NCBI GenBank assembly: GCA_009193035.1 | Contig: SWDT01000419.1 | Span: 124,001 to 188,000 of the forward strand | Direction: 5' to 3' | DNA: 64,000 nucleotides | Origin: Halicephalobus mephisto | Lineage: Eukaryota; Nematoda; Chromadorea; Rhabditida; Panagrolaimidae | Shown here: positions 46,825-58,840 of the stretch, in pieces | Position numbering within the stretch: the first letter of the stretch is position 1 | Layout: each line of letters opens with the position of its first letter | Notes under the pieces: generated by a model | Databases searched by the model: none | Told to the model about the DNA's origin: nothing | The model's input: the letters and a program-made list of their open reading frames with translations, nothing else | Translations under genes and position numbers: made by a program

Positions 46825-49800
46825 TGTCTCTTTGAGTTCTGTAATCTGATCGGCCGTTCGCTTATTCATTTGTTGTTTTTTAATAGTTCTATTCGTTAAG
46901 TTTTTTATCCATCTCAAAATTGTAGGGTTTTTCGGTGGATTTCGCCGAATAGTGTAAGGTTGTTTAATTTTTTAGTTGTTTGTTATGCCCTCATCCGGTT
47001 CAATGTGGTCACGTCTTGTTAGTGCTTTCTCAGCAATTCCCATACTTTTTGTGCCTCTTTTTCGCAATTTTTTAAAAGTTCAAATAATTCTGCCCAAAAT
47101 TGGCAATGTGGTGATAACTGTCCCTTATCCCAAAAGTCCCCTTCTAGTCTTGTTCCTCTGTCCTCAGAGTGGACATTAATTTATTTAAGAGAATAATTGT
47201 TGGGTACGTGCTGACTCGATGAAGCTGACTTCATTTTTATAAATCAACCACCCCTATGAATTTTTTATCGTCTTGACAATTGTCTTTTTGCACGTTGCAC
47301 ATGGCCATGCTCATCTACTTTGTACATATGATTCATGGCTTTGAATCCCTTTGGAGTTCCTTTGATGTGTGATTTGCGGATGAATTGTCGCTTAATTACA
47401 GACGCTGGCGTTTTAAATTCTAAGTTTATTGTTTTCACAACCTTGGTCTTATGTGCCAACGTGGACGATGTGGATCATCCTGAATGGCAAAGTCACATTG
47501 ACTTTTTGTTTGTTTCGGATACCAGCACTGTCAATCTGTCACCAACTTGACTGGAACATTGAATTCAGTGCGATTCAAGTTCTGCTAGGTTCCAACTCGA
47601 GCAATCAACACCCCGATACTGTTAAGACTCCTGCTATTAGTGGATTGGTAGATCGTTTTCCGCTGCGCTTTATCCTTGTTACTCGTTGAATTCACCCTGA
47701 TGTAGATATTCCCCGATCCCGACTAACAAATGAGACACTGGCGAATCTTTCTCGTGCAACCCTCTGATTAGTCTTGTCAGAGAACCCTTGATTACGTCGA
47801 ATGTGTCTTGCAACGATTTTGTCTCTTATTGTCGTCTAAACTTGGAGTTGTAGTACAGTTTCCTAAGGATACTGTATTCTTTAAGATTGCAGTCAATTGT
47901 TCGAAAGCAACTGTTTTTCTTAAGTTTGTCTTTCATGATCAGTTTTAGATGACAATAGAATTTTGAAATCCATCTGAGTTGTAGAATTTCAAAAGATCGA
48001 GACACTGTAAGCAAGATTCAGAATTCTGTGATCACCCGATGCTTGTTTTGTCGGATCCTCTTCCAGTGATGTCATGTTGAACAAGTTTTGGTCTTTTTGG
48101 ATTTCTCCAAATTGTTATTGTTGTTCAAATTTTGCTCTTTCTGTTGAATCTGTTTTAAAATAAATGATTAAAAATGGATTACTGTGATACATGGGGAAAA
48201 TGAAAACAAAACTTAATTTAGAATTTGCCGGCCCTGGTTGAGAAGGACCTTTCCATTTGCGAAAACAAAGAAGAACAATATTTATCCGCCACAAATCACT
48301 TTTGATCTCGATATCGGACAGCTTGTCGTTTTGTTGGCACATTCGCGACTCTCACCCGCCAAAGTTTCATTATATACAATTTATGGTAGTTTTATCGAAG
48401 ATATACAATACCGACGACTGGTGTCTGGAGAATTATTGCCTTTTAATGCAGTTGAGATAGTAAGGAATATCGCACGAAGTTGGTGGTGTTGATATTCCGT
48501 TAGATAACTACAGAATCGGTCTGGAGCTGAGTCAATTCGGTTCCAGTTTTCGTCGTCCAGCTGTTACACCGTATCGCGACCTTCTGTTTCCCTCCAATTT
48601 AGTCAGGATATGCAAATAATATTCAGCTTCATTTCTTATTTCGGGTCTTACGGTAACTTTGGGATTTTTTGTCTTATCGTTTAATTTTTATTCATGAATT
48701 TTGTCATTTTTGAAGTATCTTCAAGTTCATGTTCCCCTTAAATCAGAATTAAAAAACATTTGGGTTGATTTCCATGACGTCATGTATCGTTACTGTAATG
48801 AACAGTCCTTTGTGGACTTTCGAGAAAATCGTCAACGATGACGGGAACTGATTAATGTGAATTTGTTCGCTGAATCTTATTTTTTATTAATAAAACCGAT
48901 AATCTGCAACTATTTACGAGATTTATTACAGCATCCATCGTTTTTGGAGCGATGCCTTTTGACGAATTAGATTCATAACGGTTGTTGTCAGTTTTCGGCT
49001 TTCGTTGTTAAAAAACACCAATGTTATGATAAGAAAAACTTCTCTATGACGGATACTGGAGAAAACTGTCTTTTCATATTAGTTTTTTATTATTATGATT
49101 GAGAACTTTTGAATCTTGACTTTTTCGTATTTTTTATCGTAATGTCCAATTTTCATCCCTCTTGGCTAGTAGTTTCAATAAGAGCCGAATTATCTTTGTC
49201 TTACTGCCTTAAGCAATAAATTATGAACCAACAGAAAACAAATGTTTTCCCCATAGTTTCTAAGAGTCGTTATTTTGCTTTTTGTAACTTTTCGTGTTTG
49301 AGGTACTGCGAATAAAGGCAAAAAGGGCGGAGTTGAATACTCTCTCGATTTTGAATATTATTGGTCCGCATAGTTTCCTCGCTTCGCCGTGACAGCAGGA
49401 GGCAAGCCCATGCGTTCTTTCTGCCCGCGTTTTTGAAGGAACAACTACCATTGTTTCAACGCTTCAAACTACCGTATCATGCAAATGTGAAATTCTTCAA
49501 ATATAATCTTCTGAAAGAAAGAGTTTTACCAAAAATATAAAATTATTTCCCATAAACCACGGATAGAGTAATTAAGATTCTTCTTTTTCGACTTTAATTT
49601 TGATTAATTTCTTAGAAATTTTAACTTTTATTCAATTTACAGTATATTACAGAGAATAACGCGTAGTTTTATGTTTTATAAGCAGTTTTCCTTTTATATG
49701 TTTTAAAATTCAATATCGCTACCGTAATCTCACATTTCCCTTCCAAAATCATAGATGCATGTTTTCTCGACAAGTCAAAATCAGAAAGGTTAGAATTTTA

Positions 49801-50232
49801 AATGTAAAGCTGACAGTCATGGTTCCTGTCAGAATTCCTACTCAGGAAATCTTAGTCCACGGAGTTGGCGTCTCAGAAGGCACTAAATCATCGAAGCGAT
49901 GACATTTTCCTTCTTTCGGGAAATCTAGGAAGTCCTCGGAAACTAACTACTCGAATTCACGCTAATCGGTCATTTTTTGTCCTTACTACATGATACAGTA
50001 GTTTCATTTCCAGAATCTTATGAGTCAATCGTAATAAATTTATACAAATTTCCAACTGTTATGTGATTGCGACTTGACACGATCAAGGAGTTAAGACAGA
50101 TAAGTTTTTCAAGTTTGGAATAATACGCAAGAATAAAATTATTGAAAAAGTGAAACAAAGATAAATGAACTTTTTAAAAACCATAACAGGGAACTAAGTC
50201 GAACCGTTCTTGAATTTTATTTAAATCAATGA
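46825..50232. other. Region between convergent ncl-1 and lin-39
   Basis: 3.4 kb without a supported gene. The first part is probably ncl-1 3' UTR; candidate plus-strand AATAAA signals are at about 48158 and 49214. Both strands carry 60-85-codon ORFs (for example around 47265-47690) that overlap each other and look like chance. A minus-strand AATAAA at 50221..50216 lies 12 nt after the lin-39 stop. Confidence 0.4.
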
Positions 50233-52821
50233 TCAAGAATGCTTATTAGTCAAAAGAAAGTTAGGATTAAAGGAAGGATAAGGATGGAAAGGCATCGTTG
50301 CTGAACTCTGTTGGAATTGCATTGCAGCCGCTATCGTAGCAGCTTGGGACATCTGATGATGATGTGCAGCGACGAGAGCGGCATTGGCATGGATTGCTGC
50401 GGCATTCACTAGGGATTGGGCATTATGAGCTGAATTCGGTCGATCTTTGTTTTCCTTCTTGTGTTTCATTCTACGATTCTGGAACCAGATCTTGACCTGT
50501 CTTTCTGTAAGCATCAAGGAATGGGCTATTTCGATTCGACGTTTCCTGGTCAAGTACTTGTTAAAGTGAAATTCTTTTTCCAACTCAAGGACCTGATTCC
50601 GAGTGTAAGCAGTTCGTTGTCGTTTCTCTCCTCTGCTCGTATCTGAAAATTCCTCATTGGAAACGGTAACTGACGACCGGATCTTAACTCCCCAACTGAA
50701 GACCCCTACCAAATCTCTTTAGAATTTATAGTTCTAACGTGAAGAAGAAGCTTTTTGTCAGCCGTAAATTGTGGCGCCAAATTTATGTTCTTGCTTAGGC
50801 ATAAACTCGAGTTTCGACAATTGTCAAGTTCAGATTACGGTAGAAAGGAATTAAGAAAAGCACTTAGCTACTCAGGTGTGAATCAGGACATAATTCATTG
50901 CCATGTATTTCCAATGATAATAAATAAAGTCCTGTCACAACAATGGGCCACTGTAATGGGACGTTGATGGAAGTTTATCGGAAGGTTGTAAAACTCGAAG
51001 ATTTTCTGGTCCCCGCTTGTAAATTATCTTGTCTTCAATCATTGATGGACAGAAAATGAAATCGCGCTACTGATTCTTTGATATGATTAGCGCCTTGGCC
51101 AATTCGGATTGAGATTATCTCCCAGGTACCGTAAAAGGAATCAATGCAAGTCCTCGGAAACATTAGAGATCAACGGCTGTTCCAACAGCGACTTTTTTTT
51201 AAAATGCATTCCATTCTATAATCAGGTTTTGACACGCTTTTCTTTTTTGAAAAAAAACGTCTCAGAATTTTTAGATGATCAAGTTGTATTTTCTGTTTGA
51301 AAAAATCGAAAACTACGGTAAATCAAAATCCCATAATTGAAAAATAAAAGAAAACTACAATAAATCAAAAATTCCATAATTAAAGAAACAGCAGGGAATT
51401 ACGGTGGAAATTAATTGAGGAACTTACTAGTATTGGAATGCACCCGGGTCATCCATGGATATAAAGGAGCTCCACCGGATTTCTCCTCATCTTCATCCTC
51501 CTTCTTGCAATCGGCTGGCCAATCGCTACCCGTAGAAGAAGACTGTCCTCCGTATGAACAGACACCTTTCTGAAAGAATTTCTCTATAAATATTGTTTAA
51601 TTAGTCCATTAATCTTTAGAATCTTGCTATAGATCATCTTAACGTTTTACAAATCCTGATTAAATTTGCTAGTTGTCAAAATGCCCATCTATCAAATCAG
51701 CACTAGCTTTGAAAAAGCCGACATCGACATGGTTGCCACAGGCAGCCATGTCGACCCGACTCAAGTTATCGCAAAAGATAGCTGTTTGGCAAAATTCAGC
51801 TCAGAGTATATAGCTCTATCTCATAGAGCTTCTGACCGCGCCGCAAACTGCCCACGTCCATTAATCATTCTGTAGCCAACCAGCGTAAGACTGCCTGACT
51901 GAGGGAAGGGACAGAGTCCGTCTTTCTTTTTTTCTGTTGTCAATTGCCAGAAGACGGTCGAAAAATGCTGAACATCGAACAACCTAGATCGCTATTTCTC
52001 ATTTTTTTGAGTTCAATTTGTAGAAAAAAACAGAAAAATCATTGATGCTGAATTTCAAAGTGATGGGTTGAATCCTCTTTGTCTATTTTGACACTTGCAA
52101 ATCGAAAAATTGGCCAAATAAATCGTTTTTCCATTGACCCTCGAAGACAGTGAACGAAAAAGTTACAATATTGAGTTTCCAGAAAAAGAGGTCTGGATAA
52201 TTATTGAATTGTCTTGTTCAAATGCCAGATAGTCCTCTTCTTTTTGAGGAAAGAGGACAAGCAAGGGCGCCGTCGGCGACGTCATTAATCATATACGGCA
52301 GTATTCAATTGGGTGATTTCGATTATTTCGTTTTCCTCCATCTGCGAAATAAATTATGGATACCGCTCAGTGTCTTTGAGGAAAAAATTGAATGCAACAA
52401 AAATGAAATATGGTGATTTTTAAGTTATGCAATGGGAGTAATATTGATGATTTTCTGTTACCAGTTGTTTTGAAGGTTTCATTGAAGACAACAAACTTAC
52501 GGATTCAGCAGGGAGAGTATACCTATCTTCGCCAGAAGTATTTGTAGTCGAGGACGACGTGTTCACGGTGCCTGTCAATCCATTGGCATAATAAGCTGAT
52601 TGTCCATCGACAGTGTCGAAATAGAACTGATTCGGGAGTTGAATAGAATTCTGATGAGTTCTATCGTCACCAGGCTGAAGAGTGTTAGGATAAAGCCCAT
52701 TGTGTTCAATCTGCGATGTCATTTTTGGAGATATTTCAGTGATTTCAAGATCTGGGCGATAGAAGTCGGCTCCCATAAGGAGAGAATTACGCACAACAGT
52801 CGCTGGAAATTCATTTTTCAT
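50233..52821 (-). CDS. lin-39: Hox protein LIN-39 (Dfd/Scr class)
   Basis: Exons 52821..52501, 51569..51428 and 50642..50233, 290 residues. The second exon encodes an acidic run and the PBX/EXD-binding hexapeptide ([14 protein letters not shown] at 144-147). The third opens with [20 protein letters not shown] and carries the 60-residue homeodomain (about 160-219) with [20 protein letters not shown] and [31 protein letters not shown] and the short YPWM-homeodomain linker fit LIN-39 rather than MAB-5 or CEH-13. The C-terminus is Ala/His/Gln-rich. LIN-39 sets mid-body fates, including vulval precursors and Q-neuroblast lineages. ATG 52821 is the first true ATG; upstream in-frame codons use only TTG. 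Introns of 931 and 785 bp are unusually long here and may hold regulatory sequence. Confidence 0.92.
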
Positions 52822-53690
52822 TTTATCGCGAGTCTTCGATTTTTGACAAATGATCAATCTTGAACCAATGGCAACATTTATAAACTGATCCCCTTAGGAA
52901 AAGGACATAAAAAACAGTTATTCACTGTGTCCCAATCAGTATACAAGGTGATAAGGAAATGTTCACGCCTATTTATAAAAACAAAAACAGATGATGGCCG
53001 GACGAACTTGAGATAGAAACTTCTATTCTTAAAGAAAGTGGATTAAAAAAAGACTGGATCGGTCAGCTGAGACTGAGGAAATTTGCCCTCTGGCAACACT
53101 AAAGGAGTCAAAAAACCGAGGACGGAATAGCTAGACGACTCTGTCCTTCATATGTCCAGAAAACGACCAAAGAAAAAAGTCTTGGCCCTGGTTTTGCTCC
53201 AAACGGAAGTCATTGTTCATTGGCTAATTGACTCAGAAGAAGGCTTGTCTGGCAAAGAAGGGGGAGGAGCCTATTGAAGGCGCTACCGAGAGAGAAGACG
53301 GACTCGCCTTCCATTGGCCGTCAAAGTTTGGGAAGGCGGGTCTTTCCTTAGGACGACTCCGCTGGGTTCATGATCTTTTCGTGAGACATCGATAAGTCTG
53401 GAATCGGAGATAATCAAGCTGATGATAGACGTCTGCAGAGGAAAAGTAATGGAGAAATGTTGCAAAAGACAACGTTTAAAGAAAATTGGAATGGTAAAAA
53501 ACAGCGGTATCATTAATTCCGATAAAAGAAGAACCGATAGTTTAGAAAAATAAGATGATTAATGTCTGGGAAAATTCAGAAAAACGGAAACAGAAGTCGA
53601 AAAAATTGAAAGATAAAGCAAATTGAATTGACAGGTTGTGAATCTTGACACGGGAAATTTGTAAGCCCGATCTGATCATTAATTGAACAC
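52822..53690. promoter_or_regulatory. Proximal lin-39 upstream region with GC-box/CCAAT cluster
   Basis: Directly upstream of lin-39. A cluster at 53258-53342 contains GGGGGAGGAGCC, CCATTGG (53311-53317) and GGCGGGTC (53335-53342), all unusual in this AT-rich DNA and compatible with a promoter core for the minus-strand gene. The transcription start cannot be placed from sequence. Confidence 0.4.
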
Positions 53691-54448
53691 CAAATCAACT
53701 TGCATGATTTCGATTTATAGAAGAGGAAGTTTGATCACTGAATGATAGAGTAGGATTTCCAACAGCGATCTTCGTGATTCATATCGATTTGACTGTAAGT
53801 TTCCAGTAACTACTGTTCAGTCGGATTCTGATTCCTTGAGAATTTGAGAAACCTATCGACGTCAAATCGGAAGATAAAAATCAAAATTAAAGTGCGTGAT
53901 TTTGATTAATAGAGAGGAACGTTTGATTAGCAAATGATGAAATACGATTTCTAACAGGAATCTTTGTAATTCATGTTGACTTTACTGTAAATTTCTAATA
54001 ATTACTAAACCATGATTTTCGTTCCTCCAGAGGTTGAAGAATCTATCAGAGTTAAATTAAAGAATAAAATCGAATAAAAGCTTATATTTTTAATTGACAG
54101 AAAATATTCCTAACAAATCAATTGCAGAAAATGAATTTTAACGAAAACTTTTATGACCTGTACTAACTTGATCGTAATTTTTTTACTAAGGACTATCAAT
54201 CTAGTTTCAATTCCTCGAAAACTTGAGTAACCTATCAAAGTCAAATCAGATAAAAAATCAAATAGGAGTTTATTATTTTAGTTGATTGAAAAATATATAC
54301 TTGATGAATAGTAGAAAAAGCTTTTTCATAAATATTCTTATGATACGTATTGACCTGACCGTAATACTCTTTTAATCTTTGTCAGGTTGTGGTCTCAATT
54401 CCTCGAGCACTTGAGGAGCCTATCGAAGTCAAATCTAAGAAAAATTAG
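53691..54448. repeat. Four-copy diverged tandem array, ~188-bp unit
   Basis: Approximate units 53691-53880, 53881-54069, 54070-54257 and 54258-54448. Each ends in variants of the same phrase: CTTGAGAATTTGAGAAACCT, TCCAGAGGTTGAAGAATCT, CTCGAAAACTTGAGTAACCT, CTCGAGCACTTGAGGAGCCT, followed by ATCRANGTCAAATC and an A-rich run. Units 1 and 2 also share GAATGATAGAGTAGGATTTC / AAATGATGAAATACGATTTC and ATTTGACTGTAAGTTTC / TTTACTGTAAATTTC. Copies are about 65-75% similar by eye. No coding frame is maintained. Confidence 0.75.
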
Positions 54449-57400
54449 TTTTCTCATCTAGAGCAAGACTGATTGGCAAGTTGAGCAAATTGCCAGCTGC
54501 TTATCTTACGATGGCAAGGAACGCGGACAAGATAGATGCTCCACGAAATTCGATTTTTAGCAATCTAACTGTTTAAATTAAAAATTTTCATGTTCCTCGA
54601 TGATGAAACTCGGATTAGATGAAAATTGATCTCGTTAACTTCAATTTATCAAAGGTCTATTTCTGAAGTAGAAGAATACGAAATCGAAAGGGAAAAATCA
54701 GATCATAATCATTGGTGAGTAAGAGTCTTCAACTTTCATCATGATAAAACAATTTAGTTTTTTAACCTCACAGTACTCAGTAAATCAAAATGAAATTCAA
54801 CTAGATAACTTTGGATTTATCCGACCGTATTCCGATGAAGGTGATTTCAAAAGAAAAAAAGCTTTTGAAAATCCGACAGTATTTCCTTCGAAAATACCTT
54901 GTCTGACTTTTTGAATTCTAGGAGCTTTGGAAAACGAAACTCTAAGAAAGGACTACCGTAACTCTTTTTTCTCAGACATTTGGGATTTGGAATTTAAATA
55001 AAAGTACTCATAAAGAGGAAAAAACGTAAAATATAATAATGAGGAAAATGAAATTAAAGTGAAATTCGCTTCTTGAAGATTGGACTGAAAATGAGAGACT
55101 TGGGATCGTAGCATTGGCAAACTGAAAATATACAGTAATGCGCAATGTGCCAAGAACTGCAGTCGACGAAGGCATATCTTACAGTAATTCTAGCCACAAC
55201 AGCCGCAAACATGCGAACGACCGTTAAATCCAAACGCAGTGAGGAGAAAGCACTTTATCAGCCAAAATGGAGGACATAAATTTTCAGCAGACGGCAGAAG
55301 GCTTCTGCTTTCGACTCTTCTGACAGAACGTTGCAACATTCAGAAGAATGACCACAATATATTTCCCTTTATTTTCTCTCCAATTTCGATAAGAATTGTA
55401 AATTCCCCAAGCAGCTCCTCCTACCAGATTCTGAGGCAGTTGATTGTGGAGACCGACATGGTTCGATTCGCCTCTGGCAATCCTCTTAACATCCGACATG
55501 AGATAAGCTAAGAATTAAGGCTTTTAGTGCTACCGATTCGACAGACAATATTTCAAAATTTAGTGTTCCTTTTGCAGCAAATAAAGCCGCAGATACTTTA
55601 AAACAAAGCCGACGACATGAGAAGGACAATGTCAATGCCGCAAGACCCTTGATTCTTGCTGCCAGCTGGTAACTTTATCCTTTTATGGAAGCGCGAATAT
55701 TTGTGTCATGTTCAGCTTTGATTCAAATTTTGAATTGTCTGTTATTCAAAATAACAAGTTCGAAGAGACAAGATCAAAGGGGTCGATGGTAGACTTGAAC
55801 TTTTAAAACAAAGGCTTTTTTGAACTACCGTAGTCCTTGTGGTTTCTAAGGCGCGAAATAAAGCTAAAAATTAGTTAAATTAAGATAAAAGTGATAATTA
55901 TGCAATAGAACAGGTCATAAATTTGCCTAACAAATGAACCGATATTTTACTTGACGAGTAAAAGTGTTCGTGTGCTCCTGGAGGGCGGGAACGGGCCGGC
56001 GGCACACGTCTTTTGTCGGCGAGATCAAATACGCCAGAGGCCCGGGTATCATCAATATTCACGTCAGTTTTTTTAGAGACATTCACGGAGTTAGTTCTCG
56101 AAGAGTCAATCCGTCCGAATCATTGTCCATTTTTTATAAATTTGCTTCAAGCTATCTGGATTTCTCCGTTGGAATTTTTTCAAATTTTGCTTTTGAAAAA
56201 AAAAGATTTATCATTTGAAAAAATATACTATTAACCTTATTATTACTGTAGTTCTCTGTCGGGAAAAACTTTGGCTTTTGTATTTTCCCGACTTTGTTTT
56301 TCACAAAAATCTGCCGCAAATGGAGTATTATAAATCAAACAGGAACTGATCCCATTACGGTAGTTGATTTCCGCAAATAACTAAGATACTCAATGATGCA
56401 ATGTTTATTGCAACTCAGTTTTGAGGTGAACCAAGTTTATTCTTCTGTTCCCGATTAACACCCTCTGACAAGAGATAAAGCAAATCGTCGGCAAGAATTG
56501 ATGATCGCCGCTTTGATCCTGTCTTCTCAAAGGTCACCGAGGTCGACGGTAGCCGAGAAAGCCGTAAATCATATCGACTCCACATAAATAATAGTGCCGC
56601 CCTGTGGACAAAAAGTTTGGAATACTCGATCATATCCCTAAATATTGTGGCTATCGAAAAGAGACAACTGCAATTTTGACAACAGTGGATTTTTGAGAGA
56701 TGAATGATTTTGCCGGCAGCAAAGGATTAAAAAAGAACAGATTCACCTCAATCAAAATATTTGTGACAGATCTAATTGAAGAGAAAAAGGAAAATCTGGC
56801 TAGGTTGTGGTTAGGGATGAATTTATAAATGTTAGCGAATTTTTGGCAATCCGTCGAATGTCTGCTAAGTCACCAAAGAAAAGTTTATAAATCATTTTCA
56901 CTTTTCTTTTGGTCAGATAGCAGCTTTTCGACAGTCTGCCTAGTCCATAAAAGTCTGATCACGATGTTGATGAACTAGTCCGGAATTTACAACCGTCAAA
57001 ATAAATCCAGAATCAATAATCCCATGATTTTATTCAATTTCAACCAAAGTAGAAATATTACAATATTAACCCTTAAAAAGACGAAGTACAACCTGTAATA
57101 TATTTCTAAACTCGTGGACTCGCACTAATTAGCACCTGAAACACTGAAGTAAAGTATTTAGTGCGTAATAATCTCCATACAGTAAGCACGTGAGGCTAAT
57201 TGAGATTTCCAACGTTTGTTGTTAATTACCGCGTTATGTATTAAAATAATTGTTGTTTGAAAAAATCCGTACATTTTGTATAATTACTAATCATTATTAA
57301 AGAATAAATAAAAATTAATCCAAATGTAAAAATGTTTTTCATAAAGTTCCCATTCAAAACCATTAAAACGTGCATTTTCAGAATAATGTTCACGTGACCC

Positions 57401-58539
57401 CGAATGTAAGTCACATAGGTAATTTTGGATATTAATTATCACACGTCGATTCTATAAAACCCATGAAAATTAAAGAATAAGTCGGTGATTTTTCAGTGGA
57501 AATATATAAAACTCACTCATAATTTCTTTTTGCCAGTTTTGAGGATAAAGATTCTTGAATAAAAAAATTGATCATACTATTGATGTCCATTCGGCCCATT
57601 ATTCCATTCAAAATGCAAAAAAAGTTAAATTGAAGATAAAAAAATTAACTTCTCAAAATAACACTGTTGCTAGAGGATTTTATAAAAACATTTCCGGTGA
57701 ATAAGTATTATTCTAGAAGATAAGTTACTTTAAACAAGTAGTTTTTAACCTTGTTTTCAAAATTTGTTATAATGGTTGCTTTATGACGTTATTAAAGGAA
57801 AAATGCCAACTTAGCCTTATTTGACGACGTCATTAAAATTTTCATTCGCGAGTATATGAGTAACTTTTTTTAATGCAGCTAAAATTACGTTATCTTTATT
57901 TCCGTTTTCAATATTAGTAGAGACCTAGGTAACTCGATACATAAAAAAGTAGAAAGTAATTTAAATTTACTCAAATTGAATCATTATCAGATATCAAAAG
58001 AAGAGGAAAATTTGTGCCTTTTGAATAGGAAGTTTATTGGATACATTGAATAAGAATAAGCAACTTTTCATCCATAAGTTGACTACAAGATTCCAAATGC
58101 TTCAAAAGTATATCCAATTCTTAAAGTAAAAGATCGATTAATCTACAGATTAAAGTATGATTAGTTCATATCTATGATCAAAAAGAAAGCAAAAATGATT
58201 ACTTAATTCCGTTACTGTAATCAATTGAGATCCTTCTACGGTGAAATGTTCAATTTAGAGATTTGTATCATGTTTAAGTCATCTTTAATTTGAAATTTTG
58301 ACAATTTCTCCTTGAGTTTTAATTTTATCAAAAGAACGGTTTAATCGCTCTGGTTTGCACCCTTCGGAAAGGAATAACTGGTCCAGGTTGTATAGATAAC
58401 AAACGGTCCTTTGTACTTATTTACCATAAACTGTTTCTATATATATAGTTCTCGTCTGTTTTGATTTTTCAGAGGTAGAAATAAATGAATTTTGATCAGT
58501 CAGCGGATCGTTGTCATTTTTTCGGCCATGATTTCCTTT

Positions 58540-58840
58540 TTTATTGCTTCTAATGGACAGAGTTTCTCGTTTCCTTATCTTTTTTGCTTTCCTTCAGCAG
58601 TTTGGTTAATTTTTTGAATTTTTTGCAGAAATAAAAATAAAAGTCTCGATAATAAGTACAACAAGCCTCTTAAGTGAATGGCCAATTACGATTGAATGCG
58701 ATTGGCTTACATTAATGGACAAGAGAACTAATACAAGAGTGGGAAAGTTCCAGGTGATTTTTCCGTACATTTCCTATTTTTAAACTTTCCTTAATACTAT
58801 CAAAACTACATCAGGATTCATCTTTGAAAAAAAAGAGTTT
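58540..58840. repeat. Dispersed repeat upstream of lin-39 (copy 2)
   Basis: Second copy of the element at 27900-28200, in the same orientation, with matching blocks listed there. The two copies lie 30 kb apart, one in an intron of the S28 peptidase and one in the lin-39 upstream DNA. Confidence 0.6.

Noticed and set aside
47265..47459. Basic 64-codon minus-strand ORF in the ncl-1 3' region
   Set aside because: Overlaps longer plus-strand chance ORFs, lies in probable 3' UTR and has no homology.
52822..52857. N-terminal extension of lin-39 beginning at a TTG
   Set aside because: TTG initiation is not expected; the ATG at 52821 is the first plausible start in this exon.
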